Source: Coniferiporia sulphurascens (taxonomy: Eukaryota; Basidiomycota; Agaricomycetes; Hymenochaetales; Hymenochaetaceae). Taken from it: a stretch of 64,000 nt of DNA. Below are positions 49,357-60,935 of the stretch, piece by piece. The position numbers and the translations under genes were made by a program. The stretch lies in assembly GCA_002794785.1 (NCBI GenBank), contig NBBA01000005.1:1240001-1304000 (forward strand). Reading direction: 5' to 3'. The notes below the pieces were generated by a model. The model ran no database searches, was not told the DNA's origin, and worked only from the letters and a program-made list of their open reading frames with translations. How positions within the stretch are numbered: the first letter of the stretch is position 1; each line of letters starts with the position of its first letter.

Positions 49357-49740
49357 GCAAATTCCAGGAATGAACCATTTGATATTATCTACGCCCAATT
49401 TTCCGCTGTAAGTAATTTAATGAATTTTCCTTTTGTACGGAAAAATAATCTTCGATAAGCCATCTCGACTTGCTCGAGAGCCCCCGAAGCACAAATCCAA
49501 TGCCGACATTTCCTATGGAGAATCTGGAGATAGCTATAAAATCTTCGGCACAACCTAGATGTCGCACGTATGCGTACGGTCCAGTAGTGATATGGACATG
49601 GGCAGGCCTAAGATCGGAGCGATACACAAAGCCCGGAGTACATGTACTAAAAAGCTTGAGATCACCAGAGCCACGGCGGACGAGGATGAAACTAGGTGTT
49701 CTTAATACCGCTTCGAGGTGTTGATCTGAAAGGGGATACA
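49357..49740 (-). pseudogene. ICMT-like (isoprenylcysteine methyltransferase family) fragment
   Basis: On the minus strand an open segment reads DLKLFSTCTPGFVYRSDLRP then AHVHITTGPYAYVRH (49559-49612 region). The TTGPYAYVRH stretch strongly recalls the catalytic motif of ICMT-type membrane methyltransferases, usually GPYxYVRHPxYT. The conserved Pro after RH is absent. A second piece near 49357-49377 (WFIPGIC) resembles the family's C-terminal end. No convincing N-terminus, transmembrane helices or clean splice sites connect them, so I call it a degraded copy; a small multi-exon gene is possible. Confidence 0.35.
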
Positions 49741-50436
49741 CAGAACGAAATACTAGTATAGGACCACATCGCATGATGATGAACGCTAAACGGGCAAGAG
49801 CGGTGACTTTTGTCTGCGTGGTGAAAAATAAATCTCCGTACAAATGTATAAAATGACAGAAAATCGGCACCCTAAAGAAAGAGGTACGCACTTCCGAGGT
49901 GTTGTTCAAGTTGACAAGCTCCCCGACTGTCGGTTCAACTCATTCATACGTTCAAACATTGCATGCACCACAGGGAAAGAAGGCCAATTTATGGACATGG
50001 GCGAGATTCTGGGAGACAAGATAAAGCCAGCGTGACGGTTCTCGTTGGGAGACTACAGGCTGGGCCGGGTGGCACGAACCTGGTCGAGGCACGTGATACA
50101 CGAGGTCCAGCCACAAGCGCGACTCTTTGCAGCACAGGCGCGCCGCTTAGACCACAACTTGCTAGCCGTGCTTGCGCATTTTTCTTTGTTCCCTTTTTTT
50201 GTCAACATTCTCCAGGCCACGACCAACATCAAAGCTTAGCACAACAATGGGCATTAAAACCCGTCGACCTAGCATAGCGCCACCACCTTCGCCTCCCTCG
50301 TCTCCTGCTTCACCTTCCTCTGCCAGCAATAACGCGCGGCTCGACTCAAGTCTAGTTGGGTGGCTCTGAACTTTTGAGGGGGCCTTACACGCATAGAAAA
50401 TACAAAGCACACCTTCGGCTGCCTGAAACCATCGTA
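49741..50436. other. Upstream region of the RRM gene
   Basis: No supported gene. A plus-strand frame at 50247-50369 codes a 40-residue Ser/Pro-rich peptide starting MGIKTRRPS. It may be an upstream ORF or an alternative first exon of the next gene. Confidence 0.4.
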
Positions 50437-51168
50437 ATGGCGGTCTTCAGATGTTCCTCTGGTATATTTGCTCCTGTAGTGCCTACAGTCAATAGTCAAA
50501 CTCAAGCTGGTGCTCGTACTTACGTTCGTATCTTGAGCTATTGAACTGTTTATGTCGTACCAGATAACTGAAAGTTCGAATTTTAAACAGAAGAGGAGGT
50601 CTTGCAAAGAAAAAGCGAAAGCCGCGCCCACTGGCCTCGGTCGTAATACAGCTGGGCCGTCACGTCCCTCCGATGCCGACCTCGCAATTAAAAGGAGCCG
50701 CCGTGACCGCGTTGTCCGAGACGTCCAAAGCAATAAATTATCGCATGTCTTCGTCGGAAATGTGAGCTGTCATCTTGTCCATTTCACATAGCCGTACTAA
50801 CCGGTGTCCGTAATGTTAGCTCAACAAAAACACATCCGAAAAGGCTCTCGTCGAGGCATTTTCGTCCTGCGGACCTGTACATTACGTCTCTATTCGCTGC
50901 TCCGTCGTCCCCAGCAGTGAATATGTAGAGGGTGAGGGAATACACTATGCAGTGGTTGTCTTTCGCGACCCCATCGCGTACGTTCGGGCGTTGAAGCTGG
51001 ACGGATGTCTGCTCGATGACTGCTTTATCGTCGTGAGTGTCAATTCTCCTGCGGACTGCGAGATTATTTAAAAAAAATTCTTATCAGGTCTGTCCAACCG
51101 TAGACGATTTGCCCGAAATGAAGAGAATGGCAGAGAAACGAGCACAACGCTCCGTACCAAAAGGGTAA
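50437..51168 (+). CDS. Single RRM-domain protein, unknown role
   Basis: Four exons give roughly 190 aa. The start MAVFRCSSGIFAPVVPTVNS precedes a basic region (KEKAKAAPTGLGRNTAGPSR, AIKRSRRDRVVRDV). One RRM follows: SHVFVGNLNKNTSEKALVEA (RNP2 is VFVGNL), FSSCGPVHYVSIRC, GIHYAVVVFRDPIAYVRALK (RNP1 region) and DDCFIVVCPT. It ends MKRMAEKRAQRSVPKG. The RNP1 element has HYAVVVF where GFAFVxF is usual, so one aromatic RNA-contact position is altered. An alternative last intron (GTAAAT to TTCCACAG) would replace the final Gly and stop with about 20 residues ending at 51287. The N-terminus could be a mitochondrial targeting peptide, but that is speculative. Confidence 0.65.
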
Positions 51169-51957
51169 ATGTTCCGCCACGAAGCCAGAAAGCTTTGTTT
51201 ACTGAGTCAGCTTCTCGCTGTTCCACAGGCGTGAACTCTGCCGCCAGCCCACTCTTCTCATCGACCCTTCTAACAGCATTGGAATAAGACCCGAACAAGT
51301 CCCTGGCTGCAGTAAAAGCGGGCCCAGGAGGGGAAAGCGACCTCAGTAGATGAGGTCTGGTTCCGTCGAAGACTGATATATCTAGCCACTTATGCACATG
51401 CCATCATGCGTGCGGTTGTCTATGCTGTACATCTTGGTCTCTTTTGGGTTGGGGTATCGGCTTCGTGATCGAGTGTTTACTACTATGCACGTCCTGTACA
51501 ATGCTGTGTATTCGATTTTGTATTTATGATTGTGCATCTTGGATTTCCTTTCTCCCTCTCCGCGCTCCGAATGTGTAGACAGCAAAAGGGCAGGCAATCG
51601 TTGCGATAGTTGTTACTTGTGATACAAAAACGAGGCCCGGAATCTGAATGGGTATGCCGCCGGCTACGTGGTGTGAGCCTCGGGTTGAGCCCGGGATTGC
51701 CAGAGAGCGTCAGCAACTGGCGCAAAGTCGAGTTCGCTATCGCGCACCTCCTTCGCTCGTCCCGCATGACGACGGATCAGTAGCTTCATCCATTTTTCTA
51801 TAACCGTTGGAGGTAAGGATTTCCTTGCATTATTGTCCTAGAAGCGCCTCCATCGGTGGCCGCTGCTCTTGTTGCGAGGCTCATTGATAGATACCGGGCT
51901 GACGTCGGTGACCTGTCTTCATCCTCTGAACAAGGGTGATATCAAGACAACTCAACC
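51169..51957. other. Upstream region of the pseudo-helicase gene
   Basis: This is a plus-strand promoter region, with the possible alternative 3' exon of the RRM gene at 51232-51287. No other gene is supported. Confidence 0.45.
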
Positions 51958-54900
51958 ATGATGGCCAGAAGTCCGGCTTTGAATCCCGCTTCTGTGCCCT
52001 TCTTTCCGTCGGTGTTGAGCACGGATGGCGCCGAACAGGTCGGTGTAGGCGCGGGCCTGGGGTTCAGGATGCCTTCCGGCGCGCATGCACTCCAGCAGTC
52101 GGGCTCGTCCATCTCGTTCTCTTCGTCTGACTTCCGCTCTGCGAACTCGTCGCCCGCAGAGTCTGGACCAACCACGGATAGTGGCAACGGGATTGATCGG
52201 TCAGGCTCGAGGTCCGGTTCCCCTAAATCGTCTATGTTCAGTCAGCAAGCCGACGAGAGGGAGAAAGTGACTTCCTCCACATCCCCAGCCCAGCCGGGGT
52301 CCCTGCGGTCATTCCAAGAGGATGGAGTTGTCGTTGCGCACAATAACGGTGCTATTGATGGTGAGGAGACTCCTGGACCTCGTGCTATCCATCAATGGGT
52401 TATGAGAGCGCAAGCTCCAACCAACCCAGGGCGCGACGTCGTTGACTTTGCTACCTCCATGAATAACCTCTCCCAGGAGCAACATGGAATATCACCGCCG
52501 ATGCACGCCCCGAACAGGACGTCCATATATTCTACGGCACCGTCGTTCAATATACCATTCAAGTCGACATCGCCAGTTTCCTCTACGGACTCTGCTAGTA
52601 TTGTCACGTCCAGCTTCGACTATTCATCAATTAGTTTTGAAGCTCAGATCAAGTCTTCCCCGACCATCCGCGACCTCATGGAGCGCCTCGCGAGATGCGA
52701 ATATTCCAACAGGGAGATACAACGGGAGCTCGCTGAAGTACACAGCAAAGTCAACCTACTTGTTGAGCGATCTTTGGGTCCCATAAATTCAGAACCTGAA
52801 TTCAAGAATCCTTTCGCCCCTTCGTCCGCTGTATCTCGCAGTCTGACACCTTCTGGGGGCCTGGGTCCGTTACAGATGACCCCCCCTCGTGCGATGCCCG
52901 CAAAGCCAGATGACCTCTCGCAGCTATCTCATCGGATTAACAGTTTGACTTCCTCAGTTGGGCAGCTTTTAGCCTTACAAACGCAACAGCACATGAACGG
53001 CGCACATCAAAAATTTCCGCAGCCTCCCGGGCATGGGCCTCCTCAGCTTGGCCTTGATATTGCACCAAACCAGACCGTTCCGTCTCAGACCGTGAACCAG
53101 CCAGCTTTGCACGGACATGGGCTCCCCAACAGACCCGACCTACGCCCGTCTCCACGTGTACCAAACCCGCCGATGCGCACTTGGTCAGCAGGGACACTGG
53201 AGCTGCCGGTTCGGCCTACAGATTCTAATATAGGTAGGCCTGACGGTATGATTCGCGATAAACGTAGGTCTGTGGTTGGGTTGATGAGGCGCGACTCAGC
53301 TGGCGTACGTCCTACGTTTTAGTACGCATTTCTGGCGGATACTCACCCCTCTGTTAAGATTCCCGAATCTCCAAGTGATCATTGGTTAGGAAATAACTCT
53401 CCTCGCGAGCTTGGACCGGTTGCATCAAAGTGGGAGCACTTACCTCTCGCACCGGAGTTGCTCCGTTCGTTGAACAAGTTTGGGTGAGTGCTAATGTTCG
53501 TGAAGAAATGTCGATCACTCAAGCTTTCTACAGTGTCGGTCCGCCTAATAAAATTCAGCAGAGGGCTCTACCGTTCCTCTTGAGAGGATCTGATATAATC
53601 GCTCAGGCTCCTCCCACTCAAGAACGTATTGCCGCATACGTGATTCCCGCTATTCATGTTGCCGTTACCCACATTGCACAAAGACCTATAAGTCGTGGCC
53701 CTATAGTCGTCATGATATCTACAACAGTAGATCAGGCCACGCAAGCGCAGCGCATGATAAGGGACCTTGGAGGCCCTATTGGCGTAAGGTCCGCTCTCGG
53801 TGTGGGTTCAACCGGACCAAACGGTGATATTCAGCAGGAACTTCGACTACTGCAACAGAATTTGCCCCACATTATATGCGGAACACCGCAGAAACTCCAC
53901 GCATTATTTACTTCTGCTGGTGGCCTGTCCGGTTCTGAAGTTCGCTTCCTGGTCCTCGATGAAGTGGACCAGTTAATTGCTCGCAACTTGCATGAGTTCG
54001 TTTTCAATATTGTGAAATTGCTGCCACCTCCCCGTTCTCGTGGAGTGACTACCACCACCCCTGGGCCTGGCTCCACGACTTCATCTCAAGTGCAACTAAC
54101 TTCGCTTGATTCGAATGGAAATTTATCTAGCTCCCCATTCTCCCAGAACGGAAGACGTTTTTCAGCATTAAGTACCTCGAGTGCTGTTTCTGGGGAAGCT
54201 GTTGCGGCACCTGCGACGCAGCAGATTGAGCGACAGACAGCCCTATTCTCCAACACCGTTCCTCAGGACGTTTTAAACCTGGCGAACACCATCCAACTAC
54301 GCGAGCCAGTCCGAGTCCTTGTCCGACGTGATGGCAACATCACACACGCAGACACAAGTCAAGGGACAAAAGGTCTCCGTCAATTTTATCTTTATCTAGC
54401 GTTCACAGCGTCGGGAGCGCGCTCCGATCCTGCAACAATGAATGCTGGAGGTGGTCATGGAATTATCGGCTCTGGACGCGGGGCTTCATCCAGTGCCGAG
54501 ACTACTCAAGCCAGAGAATGGAAGCTAGACGCGCTCGCGGACATATTGGACGACCTCGAGGTTCCCCAAATCATTGTCCACGTAGGCGGGTTGACAGCTC
54601 TGGAGGCTGTGGCCTTTAAGCTTGCCAGCAGAGGTCTTGAAGCTGTCCCCTTGGTTAGTAACCCTCGCCGATTCACTATGGTGACGCGAACTCACTCTGG
54701 TTACAGCACAGTGACATGAATGCTGGCACTAAATTAGCGGCTCTAAATAAGTTCAGGGTATCTCCTGGGTCTATGATTAGACAACCCGTTACGAAGGTAT
54801 TGATCGTTTACGATGTTCAAGTCAAGGCCCCGGATGTTTTCCAAGTGCCTTTAGTCGTTAACTACGGTATGTTTTACGGTCCTTTTGTCTCCTGTTACTT

Positions 54901-55224
54901 ATGTCTGGCCTAGATCTGCCTCAGGCAGTCGAAGAATACGCACATCGTGTCGCTCCCGCTATTGCCAACAATTACTCTAAAGCCGGGGTCGTTGTTAACT
55001 TTGTTACAGCTACAGGTGGCGACGTCGAAATGTTGCGTTCGATCGAATGTTTCTATAAGTATGTGTTTTTACACTTTCTATCTAACGAACCTTATTCACT
55101 ACCCTTTTTCCCCAGGATAAAATGCGTAAGCCTTACAAAATCCTAAATGTCTCAGACAAGAGGGTGTTGATAACCCGTTCTTTGACAGCCTGAAGTCCCC
55201 TTGAGCCTCCGTGAGCTTCTCTAA
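51958..55224 (+). CDS. eIF4A-like DEAD-box protein with all ATPase motifs degenerate and a long disordered N-terminus
   Basis: Seven exons give about 980 aa. Residues 1-490 are Ser/Pro/Gln-rich with one short helical stretch (TIRDLMERLARCEYSNREIQ, followed by RELAEVHSKVNLLVERSL). An eIF4A-like two-domain fold follows: Q-motif region FGVGPPNKIQQRALPFLLRG, then IIAQAPPTQERIAAYVIPAI where AQAxxGxGKT should be. DEVD stands for DEAD in FLVLDEVDQLIARN and FSNT for SAT in TALFSNTVPQDVLNL. In domain 2, EWKLDALADILDDLEVPQII, VLIVYDVQVKAPDVFQVPLV (motif V, ARGxD lost), NYDLPQAVEEYAHRVAPA (motif VI, HRxGRxGR lost). ATP hydrolysis is therefore unlikely; a scaffold or RNA/initiation-factor binding role is inference. 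Intact splicing and frame argue against a pseudogene. Confidence 0.82.
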
Positions 55225-55488
55225 TTTTCGACTATCCGATATTTCTGTATCAGTATTTGCACATTATCCGTCGCTGTCTTTCATCTGTTAGCTCTTATCT
55301 GCCCACTATATCGGACTGCCCTGCCATCAACTTTTGTTTCATACCCTTAACACGGTCCCAACCCCAATGTGTCATTACCTGATAGCTTTCTGTGGATTAC
55401 TCACTTCTTATAACCATGTACACCTGATAGCCTTCCTCCTTCCCGATACTTTGTTTAACAAATAGGATCCATTTTCACGCAATCAAGC

Positions 55489-58400
55489 CTACAATTGAAC
55501 ACGTAAAATACGAAGTGTGCCATCCTCACTACATGTTGCTAGTTGATACTGGACCACGCCTACACGGCCCGCTTGCCGTGGTCGCCACTCCATACGGTGG
55601 ACTCGGTCTACGTGTACGACACTAATTAACACAAATATCAGAGTGTGGTTCCTTAGGGCGCAAGCGCTGACGAACCTCTTATCCAAACAAAGCTGCTGCA
55701 CCCACTTCTCCGAATTCTCAGCAGAGCTTGAGTAGATTAGAACCTCGCCATTTTCTAACCCAACAGCTAGCAGCCGTCTGGTGCAGGCCGTGATTAATGT
55801 AACGAAAAGTTGAGACGCGAAAGTGCCTTACAGCCCATTTCCTTCTGCAGGAGCGAAGGCAACTGCGGTGGATGCCCCCCCGTCTTAATGGTCTGCAATG
55901 GTACCTGCTTCTCTAGTGTCAAATCGCATAAATTCCAGATTTTGACCTGCATTCAACGGCTTAGAAGAGCAGATGATAATGATTGGTAATTGTCATACCG
56001 TCTTGTCCCTTGATGCTGTAGCGAAGACGTCGCCTTCATGCGTCCAGGCACAATCCCATACTATGCGCGCGTGCGATTTGTTTGCTGCAAGCGGGATATA
56101 GTCATCTGGTAGAATGGGACAAGTAGGGTTAAGTAACCAATTTCCTCGTAAACAAGAGCTCAAACGCGTTACCGTCGCTCATTTGAAAAATCCTCCATGT
56201 TCTGTCACGGGAGACGGAAAGGATATACTGGTCATCAGGACTGAACGCGATCCGCGTTACGGTCAACTGGTGTCCTTGAAGGGTCTGACCGAATAATTGC
56301 CATGTCTTCGTATCGTAAATTTTTATCCCAGAATGTTCGGGAGTCGTCGCTCTGCAGGATGTCGCAACATATCTGCCGGAATGCGATGCGGCAATAGCGT
56401 GGAGCTTTTTTGCATATCAATCAGTCATATTATGCTTGGCGGTGGCCGATTCACTTAGTTACCTCATAGCCATGACCGAAGACCTTTTCCACTTCTGGCC
56501 AGAGCGTCGATATGGCCAGTTCTCTTTCGAAAGGTCGGCGCTGCACCATAGAGGCACTTGGTAAAGGGAAATGAGATTCTGTTGAATCGGCTGTGTTCTC
56601 ATAAAACATCGCTCCCGTCCGCACATGAAGAAATCCCACCTCCAGACAGCGCCTTATTTGAAAGCCCAAGCGGTGGTACAGAAGCTGCAGCGGGTCTATG
56701 CTACGCTTATTGTCAGGATATGTGCATTTGCAGGGTATCGTCATGCGCGCTTACCTCGTCTTCGTCCTCCATATCCGGTAGAATGCCGAAATTCTTGCAC
56801 AATGACATAAAACTCTGCGGCGCCTCGAACACTCGCGCAACTTTCTCATCTGCGGCACTGATAAATCGGGTCGAATTGAGAAAGACAGCACTTAAAAGAT
56901 CGTAGCCGTGAACTTGAGGACGGCAAATTTCGTGCCATGATTCTGGAAATTTATTCGACTTCGCATTAATATTTCCGTGGATACGTGTTGTCTGGTCCGG
57001 GCTGGATTGAAATTAGGATGTATAACCAGACCACAGAAGCTTATGACTGTAATGGATGGACATACCCCGTAGAAATAAAGTATTCTCCAGAAGGGCTCCA
57101 AGACACGCCGCGTACTGGACCATTGTGGCCGCTGGCTGCGTTCACTTCCTTCCACTTTTCGGTGAATGATTCTGAGCCAGTGTCTCCGATATGGGAGCGC
57201 CATCGTCTCCATCCACCTCCCCAACCCCAGGCGAGGGCATCTCCTCCATCACGAGTCCATACAGCGCCTACAAAACCACCAAGTCTCTGTCCCCCGATGT
57301 CACCAAACCGCTGCTGATTGATCCACAATGAGGTTGTATTTCCCTCAGCAGATGCTGTTATAGTTGACGGTGCCCATAATATGAGCGACAAGTCTGTCGA
57401 AGTTGACAGCAGCGTGGGGCGAGGCGCAGAACCCGAGGGCGATGGTCTCCAAGAGAGTGATGTGATCCCAGCTTCATGTCCTATAAGAAGTGCATCGAAC
57501 GTGATAGAAAATTGCGTCGAGCTGATGTCAGTGTTAGTGAAAGACGTTGATCTGATCTAAGAAATTGTAACGAACCTCCCTTCTCTGTTTTTGACAGTCA
57601 AAACGTGTCGCTTTGTAGAGATCTGCCTACCGCCTTCCTTGCCTTCAGCGATGTCTCCAAGCGCTGCCTCGAAAGAATCGAGTAGTTCATCGTCCAAAGC
57701 ATCGGCACCGTCGTCTAAAGGCGCTCTTTTCTCCTTAATAAGTCGCTCGATGTTCCACAGGCGAATGGTGCCGTCTTGCGATCCAGATGCTAATGTGAGT
57801 ATTGACGGACCGGCAATCCCCTCCTGGAACGAGAGACTTTTCACCCAGTCTTCGTGGCCAGACAGAGATGCGGCACGAACAAACTTCCAAAAATATTATG
57901 GGACCATCATATCAACACGCACAATAAGACTCCACACTACCTTCTCGTCAGACCGAGTGAGAATCGTGATATTTCTTTCCGTGGCGGAAATAGCCATGAT
58001 TGCACCTGTGCTCAGAGTATAAAAATCCTCCCAGAGACAGATAAAGGGGGGAAACTTACCGCAGGAACCTGGAAGTGATGCAACTTGGATGTCAAGTGGA
58101 TATCTGCCTTTCATGTCTATTCGTTGAACTTCCTCAAATTCATCTACCAAACAACTGTATAGCTTGCCTACATAGCGTGCTTTCAGTCAGACACACCTTT
58201 CGAATTCTGCGGTGCATGCTTATGCCTCCATACTGCAACTGTTGCATCGGACGAGCCCGTTGCAATATAGTCATCAAAGACGGTCAAAGAAGAAATGGCC
58301 TTAGTATGGGCTTGTAGGACGGCCGTTGTTGTCCACTAAGCCGCAATACAATGTCGGGAAATCAGTAAAGATGCATTGACGGATAATACCCCGTACCTTC

Positions 58401-58815
58401 TCGTCCTGCTGCCTCCAGCACCTCACAAAACCTTTGTCGTCTGCACTGAAGAAACATCTCCCCCCGGCTTTGAAGCGAACACAGCTAACACGACCATCGT
58501 GTCCCGGAAGAGTTTGCTGGACGCCAGTGCTTTCGTCCTCCTATAAAATTTTCTTAAGCCAGTATAAACGGAGACCACGAGCAAACTCGACCTACGGAAG
58601 CGGACCATAGCGACACGAACGAGGAAGATCCAAAAGCGACCAAGGAAGACTCTGACGAGTGTGCAGCACGAGGATAGCGATTAACGAACGTAGATATATA
58701 ATCTATGGATACCCGTGATGAAATACTGAAGAACAATGGGGAACAGTATGAGACGCTTTCTTGTTAAAACGAGTGCAATGTGCGCCCACCCGTCTTCTGT
58801 GCGACTGAGAGCCAT
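55489..58815 (-). CDS. ELP2: Elongator complex subunit Elp2 (WD40)
   Basis: More than ten exons, roughly 850 aa. The N-terminus MALSRTED is joined by an intron (GTGGGC to TATCCATAG) to DYISTFVNRYPRAAHSSESS, LVAFGSSSFVSLWSA. Two WD40 propellers follow, with QTLPGHDGRVSCVRFKAGGR, AISSLTVFDDYIATGSSDAT, AASLSGHEDWVKSLSFQEGI, LTLASGSQDGTIRLWNIERL, SLILWAPSTITASAEGNTTS, GHNGPVRGVSWSPSGEYFIS, STLWPEVEKVFGHGYE, and near the end HRMEWRPRQAGRVGVVQYQL. The GHGYE block and LWPE context are characteristic of Elp2. Elongator modifies wobble uridines in tRNA (mcm5/ncm5). The chosen ATG at 58815 joins in frame only with that 5' intron; the upstream frame itself has no ATG. Start-to-start distance to the divergent transferase gene is 219 bp. 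Confidence 0.87.
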
Positions 58816-59034
58816 GAATGAACAAAACGGCAATTTTCTCTGAAGGAGGAGGCACCGTAGACCTCCAAAAATTATTAGGCCAGCAAGTTCTGGTGAGCAA
58901 TATACAGAAGTGATGGGTGTATGCGGAATACAGAAAGTTGGATGATTACAATTGATCTGCATTTGGTCTGAAGACAAACCACTGCCGCGTCCATCCACCT
59001 CAACAATATTAATGACCGTGTCTGGACATCGTGT

Positions 59035-59479
59035 ATGGCAATACTCGGTCTTGGTGTCGACCTCGTGCACCTACCCCGGGTAGCTGCGCTAGTCTCTCGT
59101 CGAGGTGCGGACCGGTTCGCGCGCCGTGTCCTTAGTTCCAGCGAGCTACTCGACTGGCGCCCAAAAGACAAGAACTCTCTCCAATACCTGGCCGTTCGGT
59201 ACGCGCTTTCTTCGTCGACACAGATGGTACGAAGAGTCTTAAGGGTATCGCAGGTTCAGCGTAAAGGAGGCGGCGTATAAAGCCCTTTACTCGACATGTC
59301 GCCCTACGTGGAAGGAGCTGACGTATACGAGCTTCGGAAACCGTTTTCCCGGCTCTAAACCGACGTTGTTATACGCACCAGGCGTACTATCCGACGGAGA
59401 AAAGGTCGGACAGTTGCATGTGTCCATTAGCCACGACGGGGACTACATATTTTCAACCGTCATCGTCGAGAGTCCCTGA
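59035..59479 (+). CDS. PPT2: 4'-phosphopantetheinyl transferase, AcpS type
   Basis: Two exons (59035-59198 and 59254-59479) give 129 aa, the normal AcpS size. Motifs are MAILGLGVDLVHLPRVAAL (metal-binding Asp), RFARRVLSSSELLDW, YLAVRFSVKEAAYKALYST (catalytic KEA, split by the intron) and GQLHVSISHDGDYIFSTVIV. The enzyme moves phosphopantetheine from CoA to a Ser of acyl carrier protein. In fungi the stand-alone AcpS form is usually the mitochondrial Ppt2, serving mitochondrial fatty acid synthesis and lipoate. No obvious targeting peptide is visible, and the start could be earlier. Two of its neighbours (Iba57, Pet191) are also mitochondrial. Confidence 0.88.
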
Positions 59480-59585
59480 CTCTTCAACAACATTGTCCGT
59501 TGATTTCAGTAATATATTTCTGGAGTATAGTACAGCTACATTCAATTAATAGCATAGGTAAATACTGAGGCTTATTCCATTTCGA

Positions 59586-60864
59586 TTAATCGTGTTCTTG
59601 CCTCGGCCACCAGTCCGGCCACCAATGCGACACGTCCCACTCCGCATTCATCTGGAACTTCATGAGACCCCTTTCGACCAGATCTACCTGCTCGAGTCTC
59701 ATGAGCGCCAGACCAACGCCGTGTACTGTACTCAAAAGCTTCCCACTCCCTCGGACCCGAATTTTGGAGTCGGCCAAGCCTTCAACTGCTGTAGTCCGTA
59801 TGTCGCCGCCACTAAGAGTCAGAAGTTCCTCGGGAGAGGTTGCTCTCTCGGTGTTCCTGGAATCAGTTATGAGCGAGAGTCCGCTGCGTTAAAATGTTCT
59901 CCTTACGTTGTTACTTGGACGGGCAAGATTCGCTTCCTCAAAACCCCGGTGTGAAATGTCCGAACTGTCAATTCTTGGCCAACGTAGCACCCCTTTCTAA
60001 AATCCACTAATGCCTGCTTAGATATTCAACATGCGACGGGTACGAAGTCACTCACAACCGCCCATGATATCGAGATTTGATTCCATAGGGAAGGCATGCA
60101 TAGGTTGAATGTCAACGACACCCTCGGGTACACCATTAAGAATTCTATGAAGCGTATATGCCCCGTGCTCGACAGTGTCGTGTGTAGATGCCTCCTCAGC
60201 TATTAATATAGACTCAGCGTGGAACGAAAGCAATGTTTTGGGTACAAACGTTTGTCTCCCTTGGTTATGAGCATTCTTTTCCCCATTCCAGGGGCCCTGC
60301 TATCGCATAGAGATAGGCGTTCCCCGTCACCATCAGACCATGGCCAATGTTCGCTCAAGTTCCATCGAGGTTCAATTACGCCGCTTCGTGCAAAGGTCCA
60401 CTGTCGCGTACGCTCCTGTATGTATGCATTTTCGGAACCCCAGGCAGACCAGACATCGTACTGGTCCGTGACATCTTCGAGTTTGACCTTCGAGCGCAGA
60501 ACAAAGCGTTTCAGAGACGGAAGGAGAGACGGCGCCTCAGACGGTTGCGAGTCGTACTCGATTAGATATCCAGCGTGCCCTTTAGCGTTCTTCTTGGGAT
60601 AGACAAATGCATCATGGACTACCCTTCCCTATGTCCCAGATGGCGTTTGAAAGTCTGACATAAAAATGCGGACTGAATTCACACCTGTGCGTTGAGGAAC
60701 GCAGAGAAAAACGGGCCGCGCGGTGGGTTCGGGACGGTAGACGCGAGGATACCATTCAAGAACTCAGTTGCCTGAGAGCCAGACAGGTACAACACTGCCC
60801 TGTGGGGGACAGGTGCGACCGTAGGTGTTGCCCTGAGGAGGTGACGAACCGCGGCTGGCAACAT
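59586..60864 (-). CDS. IBA57: Iba57, mitochondrial 4Fe-4S maturation factor (GcvT family)
   Basis: About five exons, roughly 370 aa. The start [20 protein letters not shown] fits a presequence and joins [20 protein letters not shown], then [71 protein letters not shown] and [20 protein letters not shown]. The family signature [18 protein letters not shown] is intact, including the Cys. Iba57 works with Isa1/Isa2 in the mitochondrial matrix to assemble 4Fe-4S clusters for aconitase and lipoyl synthase. Its stop is 107 bp from the converging AcpS gene and its start is 71 bp from the divergent PET191 gene. Confidence 0.92.
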
Positions 60865-60935
60865 GAGCCAGGAAGTTGAAGACGCGTGCGTCGGCGCGCC
60901 GCGTCAGGTCACGGCTCCATTGAGCAGTAACTACC
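60865..60935. promoter_or_regulatory. 71-bp divergent promoter between IBA57 and PET191
   Basis: Only 71 bp separate the two start codons, so the promoters must overlap each other or the coding sequences. The segment is GC-rich with no TATA-like motif. Both products are mitochondrial assembly factors, so co-regulation is plausible. Confidence 0.6.
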
